A stretch of DNA of 64,000 bases from an uncultured Acetatifactor sp. (lineage in GTDB: Bacteria; Bacillota; Clostridia; Lachnospirales; Lachnospiraceae). The position numbers and the translations under genes were made by a program. Under the pieces are notes generated by a model. It saw nothing but the letters and a program-made list of their open reading frames with translations, was not told where the DNA came from and searched no databases. Shown here in pieces: positions 48,201-55,460 of the stretch; positions within the stretch are counted from its first letter, which is position 1; each line of letters opens with the position of its first letter. The stretch spans positions 1 to 64,000 of the forward strand of contig CAJUFI010000004.1 of NCBI GenBank assembly GCA_910585665.1, given 5' to 3'.

Positions 48201-48616
48201 CCCCCGGCTCCAGCGCTGGCATCTTCTATGGAAATGTGTTCGAAGTCCAGCCAATCCAAATCATGCCGATTCTTCATCACCTCCACGGCATTAAATGTCG
48301 CCCTGATGGATTTGTTAGCAACGGAAAAAAACTCCGTGCTTCCATCGATATCCGAAATCTTACCGCCCCCTGCGTTAATCTTATTCGCATCCGAGTCGAT
48401 AATCAAGTATTTGATATCGCTGTACTTTGGGACGACAGCATTGACATCGTCAGGCTTAAGCTGCTTATAAACCTCTTTCTTCAGCTTGATGACCGCATCA
48501 GAACCGGTGCCGCCCAATCCAATAATCACGGTCGCTCCAGGCTGACGATCAGACTGTTTGCTGTGGTCTACGACACCGCCGCCGGCATCGATCAAAAGTG
48601 AACCATAAGTTGCCAT
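45242..48616 (-). CDS. Tubulin/FtsZ-like GTPase (Tubulin_2 type)
   Basis: 1124 residues. The N-terminal nucleotide-binding domain has GLGGTGSDA (33-41), equivalent to the first glycine loop of FtsZ/tubulin, YLIIDSDANK (70-79), and the tubulin signature CAGISGGTGSGT (179-190). The rest, about 800 residues, is a long mostly helical extension much larger than FtsZ (about 380). Tubulin-like families of this kind have been predicted from gene context to act in membrane remodelling together with vWA proteins. AAAGGAGA precedes the ATG. Flanked by the vWA/TM gene and the 666-residue partner. GTP binding is well supported; polymerisation is not known. Confidence 0.88.
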   Translation of the reverse strand: MATYGSLLIDAGGGVVDHSKQSDRQPGATVIIGLGGTGSDAVIKLKKEVYKQLKPDDVNAVVPKYSDIKYLIIDSDANKINAGGGKISDIDGSTEFFSVANKSIRATFNAVEVMKNRHDLDWLDFEHISIEDASAGAGGIRQVGRFLLVDQASKIYAKIKSTMLAALTGSSGELTVHICAGISGGTGSGTFLDVCYLVREALKEIGKSETSVCGYFFLPDVNMSVPAISASPLTSSYVAVNGYAALQELDYCMNFSKNKDSFKMNYGFKQIDNRQKPVDLCYLVSTTDANGKMISDGYNYAMGVVTDFIISFMAKVTLPEGVETDADGITLKGHISNLERIKSGITLQHGANVEYNMLGASVAEMPLSEIATYLGFKLFESYKDMFGRMPTEKERDDFLQAAQLKYEDIRKALSKGCPPQINFPQRYDAKLFKERGNGQFVDFAENEYLAKNRGVLEANSKAFMSAMKDYTIPTDSTSLISRTYKGLCEKYVTNLEYGPFFAQRMLYGTQNKNLIHAVDGFIAQNQTNLEAELRQSQLRNEEYDDALARMQSASFLNEKGRIGDYLNALNNLYVHHYKVAQLETMNTILQDYKQQLILLNNNFFRILTNVLDTLQKTFEENGRVLTEGVRTENTYNWKILSVPDIRKGLDAEVEKLDLQQTLDSLMRSMMDNCTKWVNEDENEITKLISDFILTAFRDATQKTITDYLKEKFQVDNIQLLEQRIEEEIIKDKLGVDSTPLFWQNPMYQNDLGMNSTLTVPYDSAEIKGAAYAYAEKQKEFFVRESGITDKISMMRFYSGLPMYAYQGILELQEKYENNSAPGRHLYERGEVDWNKWLPSPVPASFKIGMPIKRIENKNNELIAEFEKAEEAGVVVKDELGYWEIMVTEDFDVEAFMTSSGGYMTGGKEDTNKLNALIDMLETEKEKQKSSAKPLRIECLKANNGSERQVMLDFYLESPVLNKALHEELLKREIIGKKMAELKEIKEEVGARGSEQKNFFNAIFTGVLFYGNTISYTYDEFGMEKVVELQNNDMPMGDTGAYQAFVNFKTMDANIKKKIIAEAKARMNQEDSPEMKASVEKLEANMPKRIARCNMLHDETDPLHDELDKFYTEFMKAFQTFKLMI

Positions 48617-48699
48617 TTTTTCTCTCCTTTAACCTTTATATTAAATTTCTATTGTTTCCTTTCAAATCTAGCTTCCTTACCCTCTCCGGGCATCCCTGC

Positions 48700-50718
48700 T
48701 TAATAACCCGTCTCATCCGGAATGAACATGACCCGCATGCCCTTGTTGAAATCGATGTCGCTGCTGACATCCACCTCCATCTCGCTGTCTAAGCGAATCT
48801 TCTTGTTCTTCACATCCGGATTGACGTCCGTATAGTATCCGTTCTTAGAAATCAGATAGATATAGCTGTCCTTCTCCCCATGGAAGAAATAGGTGTTCTT
48901 AATGTCGATGCCGATGTTCTCCCTTATGCTCAGGCAGTGGCCGATCATCATCTTGCCCCGGCCGCCCTCAAAGGTGTTGGGATTGCCGATGACGCCGTCC
49001 TCATTATAGGGGATAATCTGTATGCGGCCATTGATAGGCACATTGCCCTTTTTCTTGGCTCCCAGCAGAACGATCAACAGCACCAATACCACCACCGCCG
49101 CCAGGATGGCCAGCAGCAAAGGCAATATGTTGACCGTCTTCAGGATGACCTGCACCTCGATGGAGCCGCCGCCGCTGTTGGTGGCGGTCACGAACAGTTC
49201 GCCGCCCTTGCCGATCTCCTTGACCTTTATGTTCAGGTTCTCCCCCTCCACGGACACCACTGAACTGTCGAACTCCGACTGGGTGATGCTATAGGACAGG
49301 GTGGCATCCTCTGAATCCGAGAACACAGAGCTTAAGTCAAAGAGATACTCCGCTTTTGTGAACGGAAGCGTCTTCGTAATCTCAATGGGATCCTCACTGG
49401 CAACAGGCAGCGGCCGTCCCGCGCTAAGCTTGGCCGTCTCGGAGGTCACTGTCAGATTGTCGATGGAGCAGTAGGTGTAGACATCGTATTCAGCCCCCTG
49501 GGGCAGATGGAAGGTGTACTCCGCCTGCTGGCTGCCCGCCGTCATCTCGTAGTCATTGACGGTTCCCGAGCCCACCTCTGTGAGGACCACATGCATGGGA
49601 TACTCCTGATAGATTGCCGAATCCGTTATCAGATTCCCCATATTTGAGATCTGCGCCCCGATGAGCACATCTGCATCCGCAAATACCGGATTGCCGGAGT
49701 TGAAATTCTGCACAATGTCCAAATCAGAATTATAAATCATCTCGATTTTAATGCTGTCCCCGGGAACGCCCTTCACGACCAGCCTCCAGGCACCTGCCTC
49801 CGGGTTCTGGATTTTCAGCACGGAAAAGGTCTTGGCCGTAATCTTCATGGCATCCAGCTCCGACTCCGTGTAGGCTATCCCGCTGGGCTGGTACAGCATA
49901 TAGCTGGTGTTCGAATTCAGAGTGCTGATGATGATATTGGCCTCCTCCACGCCGATTCTCGGAATATCGAAGGGAATCTCCGTCTCGCCGTTGTCAGGAA
50001 TCACAATATCGCCTAATACGATGGTCTCTGTGGAGTAGATGATATTGTAGAACTGGCTGAAGACCTCCTTCAGGTCATCCGCGCTCTTGACTTCCACGCT
50101 GGTGCCCCCGGTGGCGGCTGAAATCTCCTGCAGCTCCGCCGGATCCGCATCGCCGTTGGTATTCAGACAGACGGAATAAATCTTATATCCGTTTGCCCTG
50201 GCGGCCTCGATGGCATTGTCCCTGCTGGCATAGGACTCCTGCAGCCTGGCATCATTTCCGCCCAGATCCGTATTGCCATCGGAAAGCAGAATGATGGCTG
50301 ACGGCAGGGCAGGGTTACCCGACTCCTGCAGCATCTGGGTGGCGGCCTCGATGGCCTTGCCTATGTTCGTGTCCCCCCGGCTGCTGACGCTCCTCACATC
50401 CCTGGAAAGAGCGGTCTTGTCGTTCAGCCCTTCAATCCCGGCGATGTCCCTTTTTAAGATGATGTCGTCATCGAACGCCACGGCGCCCATATAGTTGCCG
50501 CTCTCTGTGGCAAGACCCAGGAACAGATCCATGGCGTCATACCGCAGGCTCTCGGCATCCGTCTTCGACATGGAGCCGCTCTCGTCCATGACGAAGACCA
50601 CATTCATGCGATTCGCATTCGGCGTGTCCACAGCAAAAGCCGTAATGGAACCTGCCAGCGACATCAGCAGCAAAGCGAATGCCGTCAGCAACCCTGTCAA
50701 AACTTTTCTTTGTCTCAT
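48700..50718 (-). CDS. Secreted-anchored vWA protein with cytoplasmic C-terminal domain
   Basis: 672 residues. A signal sequence ends near AFA (about 28); the vWA domain (about 38-230) has an intact metal site DESGSMS, GDTNIGKA and LLSDGN; beta-rich modules fill 240-545; one membrane helix follows (ILPLLLAILAAVVVLVLLIVLLG, about 552-575); and a C-terminal cytoplasmic region of about 95 residues is beta-rich and possibly FHA-like (GGRGKMMIGHCLSIR). It thus could carry information across the membrane to the tubulin-like protein encoded next. AAGGGATAGGG precedes the ATG. Confidence 0.85.
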   Translation of the reverse strand: MRQRKVLTGLLTAFALLLMSLAGSITAFAVDTPNANRMNVVFVMDESGSMSKTDAESLRYDAMDLFLGLATESGNYMGAVAFDDDIILKRDIAGIEGLNDKTALSRDVRSVSSRGDTNIGKAIEAATQMLQESGNPALPSAIILLSDGNTDLGGNDARLQESYASRDNAIEAARANGYKIYSVCLNTNGDADPAELQEISAATGGTSVEVKSADDLKEVFSQFYNIIYSTETIVLGDIVIPDNGETEIPFDIPRIGVEEANIIISTLNSNTSYMLYQPSGIAYTESELDAMKITAKTFSVLKIQNPEAGAWRLVVKGVPGDSIKIEMIYNSDLDIVQNFNSGNPVFADADVLIGAQISNMGNLITDSAIYQEYPMHVVLTEVGSGTVNDYEMTAGSQQAEYTFHLPQGAEYDVYTYCSIDNLTVTSETAKLSAGRPLPVASEDPIEITKTLPFTKAEYLFDLSSVFSDSEDATLSYSITQSEFDSSVVSVEGENLNIKVKEIGKGGELFVTATNSGGGSIEVQVILKTVNILPLLLAILAAVVVLVLLIVLLGAKKKGNVPINGRIQIIPYNEDGVIGNPNTFEGGRGKMMIGHCLSIRENIGIDIKNTYFFHGEKDSYIYLISKNGYYTDVNPDVKNKKIRLDSEMEVDVSSDIDFNKGMRVMFIPDETGY

Positions 50719-50797
50719 AATCCCTATCCCTTCATTTGTTATCTATATGCTATCAAAGATTATCATTATCTTGTCATTATCGATGGTCCGTTGTCGA

Positions 50798-51424
50798 TCA
50801 TTCGATATCTTCGCTTTCGGAAGATGTCTCCTCCTCATCCGGGTTCGGTGAGTCCTGGCCTCCCTCACCGGACTCCTGAGACTCCTCAGTTCCCTGGCTT
50901 CCCTCTTCCTCGCTTGAGCTCTCTTGTTCGGAGTCCTGGGGGTTCGCTGGCTCCTGGCTTTCCTGGGCACCCTCCGGCTCCTGGCTGCCGCCGCTTTCAG
51001 TTCCTCCGGCTTCCTGTCCTCCCGGTTCCTGTTCCGCGCCCTGGCCGCCTGATGTCCCCAGGGAACCTGGCGACACTTCCGCTCCCTGGCTCTCTGAAGA
51101 GCTCTCCGCCTCTTCGCTCCCCTCTGTCGTCTGCGTCTCTCCCTCCTGCAGCCTCTGGGGAGTGACGCCCTCTACAGGCTGGCCGTCGTCTTCCCCGGCA
51201 GCCCCATCTTCCTGAGCCGTCTTCGCCGCTGCGGAATCCGCAATATGTCTGCTGCGCATCATGAATCCCATTGCCAAGACCATGGCGCTCACCATAATCA
51301 ATGCCGCATCAAGGATGAAAGCCATCCATTTCCTGTCCTTTCCCGGCCTGACCAGAAAAAGCCACCCCAGGAACAGAACAATCAGGAGAATCCCCACTAC
51401 CAAAAACACAATTTTCAAGACCAT
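50798..51424 (-). CDS. Two-helix membrane protein with long acidic Ser/Glu/Gly tail
   Basis: 208 residues. Two membrane helices (about 4-25 and 37-55) are followed by about 145 residues of low complexity rich in Glu, Ser, Gly and Gln (many SQE, EEE and ESQ groups). Such tails are flexible spacers, probably outside the cell if the N-terminus is also outside. GAGGAGG precedes the ATG. It is the first gene of the vWA/tubulin locus. The tail's sequence is repetitive and prone to slippage. No family recognised. Confidence 0.75.
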   Translation of the reverse strand: MVLKIVFLVVGILLIVLFLGWLFLVRPGKDRKWMAFILDAALIMVSAMVLAMGFMMRSRHIADSAAAKTAQEDGAAGEDDGQPVEGVTPQRLQEGETQTTEGSEEAESSSESQGAEVSPGSLGTSGGQGAEQEPGGQEAGGTESGGSQEPEGAQESQEPANPQDSEQESSSEEEGSQGTEESQESGEGGQDSPNPDEEETSSESEDIE

Positions 51425-51596
51425 GCCCTCCTCATGTTAAAATCTCCTCTGCGCGCTCCCACCGGAAAACGGCGGATTAGGCACGTTGTTGTGTATTCCG
51501 AAGCAGATTGCATTATTTTCGGAAATGCCTAGTGCCTTAACCCGCAGATTCATATCCACATATAAAAAAAACTTTAAATTTTTATTAACTTATTTC

Positions 51597-51625
51597 ATTC
51601 TAACAAGTGGCTTGCAACTTGTCAA
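51597..51625 (-). promoter_or_regulatory. Promoter of the vWA/tubulin locus with internal palindrome
   Basis: Minus strand: TTGACA (51620-51625), 17 bp, TAGAAT (51597-51602). ACAAGT and ACTTGT arms (51603-51608 and 51617-51622) form an inverted repeat that fills the spacer and enters the -35 element. The transcript would have a leader of about 165 nt. An AT-rich stretch flanks it. Confidence 0.7.
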
Positions 51626-51748
51626 CATTATTCTACAAAAAGTAATTCTCATTATTGCTATTATAATTTAATATATTTGATATATCGACTATTTTCAAGT
51701 AGATTTTAACATTTTTTCAATCAGCCAATGTCCAGATAGACAAATAAA

Positions 51749-51777
51749 TTGACCGTCTTCCGAAATTCTGTTATAAT
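51749..51777 (+). promoter_or_regulatory. Promoter of the DUF5721 gene
   Basis: TTGACC (-35), 17 bp, TATAAT (-10), followed by a leader of about 130 nt before the start codon at 51914. It diverges from the vWA/tubulin promoter 120 bp away. Confidence 0.75.
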
Positions 51778-51787
51778 TTACCACAAA

Positions 51788-51842
51788 GCATACCTTGCTC
51801 AATCCTTGACCATGGAATGCTCACCTGCATTCTGCGGTATGC
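51788..51842 (+). promoter_or_regulatory. Nested hairpin in the DUF5721 leader
   Basis: GCATACC (51788-51794) pairs with GGTATGC (51836-51842), and inside it GAATGC (51815-51820) pairs with GCATTC (51827-51832) around the loop TCACCT. Lies entirely in the untranslated leader. No known riboswitch class recognised. Confidence 0.4.
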
Positions 51843-51913
51843 AAGACAGTGGTGCGGCTGGCTGCATGGGAGGTTTGAGATGTATCTGATTATGTACGAT
51901 TAGGAGGCACTCC

Positions 51914-52417
51914 ATGATAGCATTACAAATCAAATCCATGAAACAGTTCATGAACCAGCTGCTGGTGGCCGATGCCTTCGAGCCCTTTCTGCTGGAGGAG
52001 GCGGTGATCGGCACCGCATGCACCTTCACCATAGACGGGCATGTGAATCCAGAATTCTATGGCAACGAAGAAGATTCTACCCAAAAGACCGCTTATGAAT
52101 TCCGCCCCTGGAGCGAGCTGAAGGGCCTGTGCTTCGACCTGATTAAAGGAAAGCGCACGCCCCTGTTCTTTCGTTTCGTATTGCATCTGATGCCGGAAAA
52201 GGCGGCGGCCCTGCTGGAAAAGGAGAGCTGCGACGTGGAGCCCTCCCAGGTAAAGGCCCTGGTGCTGAACATCCGCTATGACGGCTCCAAAGCGGTCCTC
52301 ACCACCGCCACGGCCCTCCATTCCTTCCATCTGTCCAAAATGCCGGACGCCATCTGGGATCGGGCGCTGCGCAGGTATCTGGACGCAAAGGCGATTCCTT
52401 ACGAGGATCTGGATTAG
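51914..52417 (+). CDS. DUF5721 family protein
   Basis: 167 residues, soluble, mixed alpha/beta (MIALQIKSMKQFMNQLLVADAFEPF, RPWSELKGLCFDLIKGKRTPLFFRFVLHL, NIRYDGSKAVLTTATALHSF). This matches my memory of DUF5721, a family common in Lachnospiraceae with no known function. AGGAGG is 6 bases before the ATG. Its TAG stop overlaps the TAA stop of the convergent spoVAE gene (shared TTAG). Confidence 0.8.
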   Translation: MIALQIKSMKQFMNQLLVADAFEPFLLEEAVIGTACTFTIDGHVNPEFYGNEEDSTQKTAYEFRPWSELKGLCFDLIKGKRTPLFFRFVLHLMPEKAAALLEKESCDVEPSQVKALVLNIRYDGSKAVLTTATALHSFHLSKMPDAIWDRALRRYLDAKAIPYEDLD

Positions 52418-52773
52418 CTCTTCATCTTGGACTTGAAGACCAGGCTGGCCAGATAGCCGAATATCAACGCGGCGGAAGTGCCTACCGCTCCGGCCTTGAA
52501 TCCGCCGGCAAAAAGCCCCAGGAGCCCCTGTTCGTCCACCGCTTCTTTGACCCCTTTCATCAGCACGTTGCCGAACCCCAGCAAGGGCACGCTGGCTCCG
52601 GCCCCGGCGAACTCCGCAAAGGGCTCGTACCATCCCAGGAACCCGATGACTGCCCCGGTCACCACCAGCAGCACCATGATGCGCCCGGGCATCAGTTTCG
52701 TCTTCTCCATCAGAATCTGCACCAGGGCGCAGATCAGTCCGCCTACCCAGAAGGCATTCACATAATCCATCAT
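52414..52773 (-). CDS. spoVAE: Stage V sporulation protein AE
   Basis: 119 residues from ATG 52773 (AAGGAG upstream); a longer frame to 53073 is not coding-like. Four helices with the family pattern MDYVNAFWVGGLICALVQIL, GAGASVPLLGFGNVLMKGVK and GLFAGGFKAGAVGTSAALIFGYL. SpoVAE is part of the inner spore membrane channel that moves dipicolinic acid. spoVAD is 3.7 kb away and spoVAC is not visible, so the usual spoVAC-AD-AE order is broken. Confidence 0.93.
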   Translation of the reverse strand: MMDYVNAFWVGGLICALVQILMEKTKLMPGRIMVLLVVTGAVIGFLGWYEPFAEFAGAGASVPLLGFGNVLMKGVKEAVDEQGLLGLFAGGFKAGAVGTSAALIFGYLASLVFKSKMKS

Positions 52774-53092
52774 TTGACATACTCCTTTTCGCTTTGGCAG
52801 AGACGGATGTACGCGCATCCGTCTGCTTTTGTTATGATAAGTAGTATCTGTCAACCTCCGCAAATTATACTGCGCGTCAACGGTATTTGCGGCAACCTGC
52901 AGAAAAAAGGACGCCAGCCATATGTGTCCGTCCTGGACAGCCTGGTAAATTCCGATGGTCTTGCGTATATGCATGACGGCAAAAGAGACTGCCGGGGCAG
53001 CCTCTTCGCTTTCCTTATCCAATTTGTCCCAATTCTCTATCGTGTTCCCGCTCCCGCAGGGCACGGGAATCACAGGGCCTGGTTTTTCCTGT

Positions 53093-53587
53093 CTAAATCA
53101 TGGCCGCTATCCGCCCCACCACCTGGCGAATCTGTATCCCGTGGCAGTCCACCACTTTGTGGGCATATTTCTCATAGAGAGGGACCCGCTCCTCGTAGAG
53201 GTCCGCCAGGGTCTGCCCAGGCATCAGCGTCACCCCTCTGGCGTTCAGGTCCCCCAGCCGATCCTCCACATCCTCCAGCGGAAGCTTCAGGTAGACCACA
53301 GTCCCTATGCCGCGCAGATGCTCCATGGCCCTGGGGCCGTAGATGACGCTCCCGCCGGTGGCGATGACACTCTTCCGCTGCTCCAGGGAGGCATTGACCT
53401 CCTCCTCTATGCGCCAGAAGCCCTCCACGCCGTGCTCTTCTATCAGCTCGTGGAGCAGCTTGTCATATTTATCCTGAATCACCAGGTCTGAATCCACGAA
53501 ACGGTATCCCAGCCGCTTGGCCAGCACTACGCCCACCGTGCTCTTGCCCGCTCCGGGCATCCCAATCAGTACTATGTTGTCTTTCAT
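53093..53587 (-). CDS. aroK: Shikimate kinase
   Basis: 164 residues from ATG 53587; a GTG at 53596 is possible. Walker A GMPGAGKSTVG, shikimate-binding FVDSDLVIQ and the GG motif VIATGGSVIY, LMPGQTLADLYEERVPLYEKYA lid/C-terminal region; length normal for AroK. It phosphorylates shikimate in aromatic amino acid synthesis. No other aro gene is nearby. It lies 25 bp behind ridA. Confidence 0.9.
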   Translation of the reverse strand: MKDNIVLIGMPGAGKSTVGVVLAKRLGYRFVDSDLVIQDKYDKLLHELIEEHGVEGFWRIEEEVNASLEQRKSVIATGGSVIYGPRAMEHLRGIGTVVYLKLPLEDVEDRLGDLNARGVTLMPGQTLADLYEERVPLYEKYAHKVVDCHGIQIRQVVGRIAAMI

Positions 53588-53612
53588 CTCCGGCACCTGG
53601 CTTTTCCGCGCC

Positions 53613-53987
53613 TTAGCATACGGCGATGACTTCCACTTCGCAGAGGACGCCCTTAGGCAGCTCCTTCACCGCCACGCAGCTCCTGGCAGGCTTCTCTGTA
53701 AAGTATCTGGCGTACACTTCATTGAACGCGGCGAAGTCTCCCATGTCCGCCAGAAAGCAGGTGGTCTTGACCACGTTCACATAGTCAGTCCCTGCCTCCG
53801 CCAGCAGCGCGCCCACATTCTTCATGACCAGCTCTGCCTGGGATGTGATATCGTCTCCCTCCACATTGCCCGTGGCCGGATTGATGGGAATCTGCCCTGA
53901 CGCGAACAGCATGCCGTTGGCGATGATTCCCTGGGAATAAGGCCCGATTGCGGCGGGCGCTTTCTCTGTCGAAATTTTCTTAAGCAT
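53613..53987 (-). CDS. ridA: RidA family reactive-intermediate deaminase
   Basis: 124 residues with the full YjgF/RidA pattern: APAAIGPYSQGIIANGMLFASGQIP, NVGALLAEAGTDYVNVVKTTCFL and the substrate arginine in KPARSCVAVKELPKGVLCEVEVIA. It hydrolyses 2-aminoacrylate-type enamines produced by PLP enzymes. GAGGAG precedes the ATG. Confidence 0.95.
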   Translation of the reverse strand: MLKKISTEKAPAAIGPYSQGIIANGMLFASGQIPINPATGNVEGDDITSQAELVMKNVGALLAEAGTDYVNVVKTTCFLADMGDFAAFNEVYARYFTEKPARSCVAVKELPKGVLCEVEVIAVC

Positions 53988-54048
53988 AATGTCTCCTCTT
54001 TTCTGTTCTTTATCCTTAACATTGGCATTGCCCTGTTTTCAGATGCCG

Positions 54049-54306
54049 TCACTTCTTCCCTGGCTCCGGCTCGTCGAACTCGGCCGTCACATAGAATCCT
54101 CTGGCATTTTCCACCACGTCCACCACCACGCCTTCCCTGCTCCTCAACCGGTTCCGGAAAGGGATGTTGGCCGACATGGCCAGGGAAGGGTCTATCACAT
54201 AATAATAGTTGCTGGGAAGCAGACCCTCCGTCACGGTAATCTTCTGCCCTGTCTCCAGAAGCCCCGGGCGCTCCATCTTGAATTCCATTCTGCGCAAAAT
54301 GCCCAT
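54049..54306 (-). CDS. Small conserved-looking protein, unrecognised
   Basis: 85 residues, beta-rich, no membrane segment (GQKITVTEGLLPSNYYYVIDPS, REGVVVDVVENARGFYVTAEFDE). AAGGAG touches the ATG at 54306, so initiation may really occur at the TTG 9 bases downstream or ATG 54288. The pattern suggests a small SH3-like or ribosome-associated domain, but I cannot name a family. It lies 61 bp upstream of ridA on the same strand. Confidence 0.7.
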   Translation of the reverse strand: MGILRRMEFKMERPGLLETGQKITVTEGLLPSNYYYVIDPSLAMSANIPFRNRLRSREGVVVDVVENARGFYVTAEFDEPEPGKK

Positions 54307-54381
54307 CTCCTTTTTCTCAGAGCCGGCCGGCTTCCGCCTTAACAGGCGAACCCTCTGCCGGCTCCTGCCATGTCACCCCGG

Positions 54382-54927
54382 CTATACTTTCTCGGCAGTC
54401 CCCGGCGCTTCACTTTCCACAGACTCTGCCGTCTCCGGGGTCTCCTGTACGGAGGCTTCGCTTTCCACGTGCTCCGTGTTCCCGGTCGCTTCGCTGCTTT
54501 CCACGGGCTCCGTGTTCCCGGTCGCTTCGCTGTAGTCCGCGTCTATAATCTCCTTCTCCTCATTTACAGGCTCTGAGCTGGCCACAACGATTGCGGCTCC
54601 GCATTTGCCGCAGAATTTGCTGGTTCTGGGGACTTCAGCGCCGCAGCCGGGACAGATGCTGACATTCTTCAAATCTCTGATTCGGCTCGTGTACATATCG
54701 ATGTCCGCTTTGAGCCCTGCCGCCTTCGATGCCCACGCTGCCACAGAGTCATCGTCTTTCAAGAGCCCTTTCTCCAGAACGTAGCACCCTACTTCCGTGT
54801 ATATACTCTTCAGGTTCTGATTCAATGTGCCGATTTCCACATTAAGTTTCGTGACACCGGCCACTTCCTTGCTCTTGGAAATCGCGCTCTGGGTCATTTG
54901 GTTCAATTTCTCGCTCCAACTTGCCAT
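54382..54927 (-). CDS. Zinc-ribbon protein with helical N-terminus and 12-residue repeats
   Basis: 181 residues. A helical N-terminal part (about 1-88) is followed by a double-CxxC zinc ribbon (CPGCGAEVPRTSKFCGKCGA, about 93-112) and an acidic tail containing a 12-residue tandem repeat (EATGNTEPVESS/EATGNTEHVESE; 36 bp at DNA level around 54471-54542). Similar small zinc-ribbon proteins are common in Clostridia; function unknown. GAGAGG precedes the ATG. A consensus promoter lies about 95 bp upstream. Confidence 0.82.
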   Translation of the reverse strand: MASWSEKLNQMTQSAISKSKEVAGVTKLNVEIGTLNQNLKSIYTEVGCYVLEKGLLKDDDSVAAWASKAAGLKADIDMYTSRIRDLKNVSICPGCGAEVPRTSKFCGKCGAAIVVASSEPVNEEKEIIDADYSEATGNTEPVESSEATGNTEHVESEASVQETPETAESVESEAPGTAEKV

Positions 54928-55021
54928 TTTCGTTACCTCTCTTCCTTATTATCTTTATGTTATTCGGAAAAAATATAAAAATACCTCGGAAAGCCTGTCT
55001 ATCCAAAATCTAATATTATGC

Positions 55022-55050
55022 ATTATATAATTCTATTCATTCCTTGTCAA
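55022..55050 (-). promoter_or_regulatory. Consensus promoter of the zinc-ribbon gene
   Basis: Minus strand TTGACA (55045-55050), 17 bp, TATAAT (55022-55027): a perfect sigma-A consensus. The remainder of the gap, 55051-55324, shows no gene. Confidence 0.85.
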
Positions 55051-55324
55051 CAGCCAATCCTGTGAAAGAGCCGATTGTTTTCCACAGTTTTCCATATAAA
55101 AAATGGTTGATTATCTCAGAAAAGCCCTGCTATATGCAGCTTTGCGGGCGCGGGGATGAATTGTGACGCACATCTGGCAGAAAGCAATTATCAAACACGC
55201 TCTAGAGAACGCAGTATAATACACCCCGTCAAATGGTCGTATCAGCGTGGTGGTTGAGAGTTGGGAAATGTATTTAGGGAATATCCGAAAACTGTTATGA
55301 AACGATGTTGAAACGTTTCTATCG

Positions 55325-55430
55325 TAAGGAATTGTCTACAAATAACTGCTGCAAGTTTATGGCAATTTTTATTGTATTTCCGGGCTTTTGCCTGAAGCAA
55401 TTGCAGCAGTTATTTTCCGACAATTCCTAA
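55325..55430 (+). repeat. Palindromic interspersed repeat, copy D
   Basis: Full copy with the best-preserved symmetry: it starts TAAGGAATTGTCTACAAATA and ends TTATTTTCCGACAATTCCTAA, with CTGCTGCAA near one end and TTGCAGCAG near the other as inverted complements. It lies 30 bp past the sortase stop codon. The centre matches copy C. Confidence 0.92.
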
Positions 55431-55460
55431 GAAAGATGTACATGATATTGACAAGCCCTC

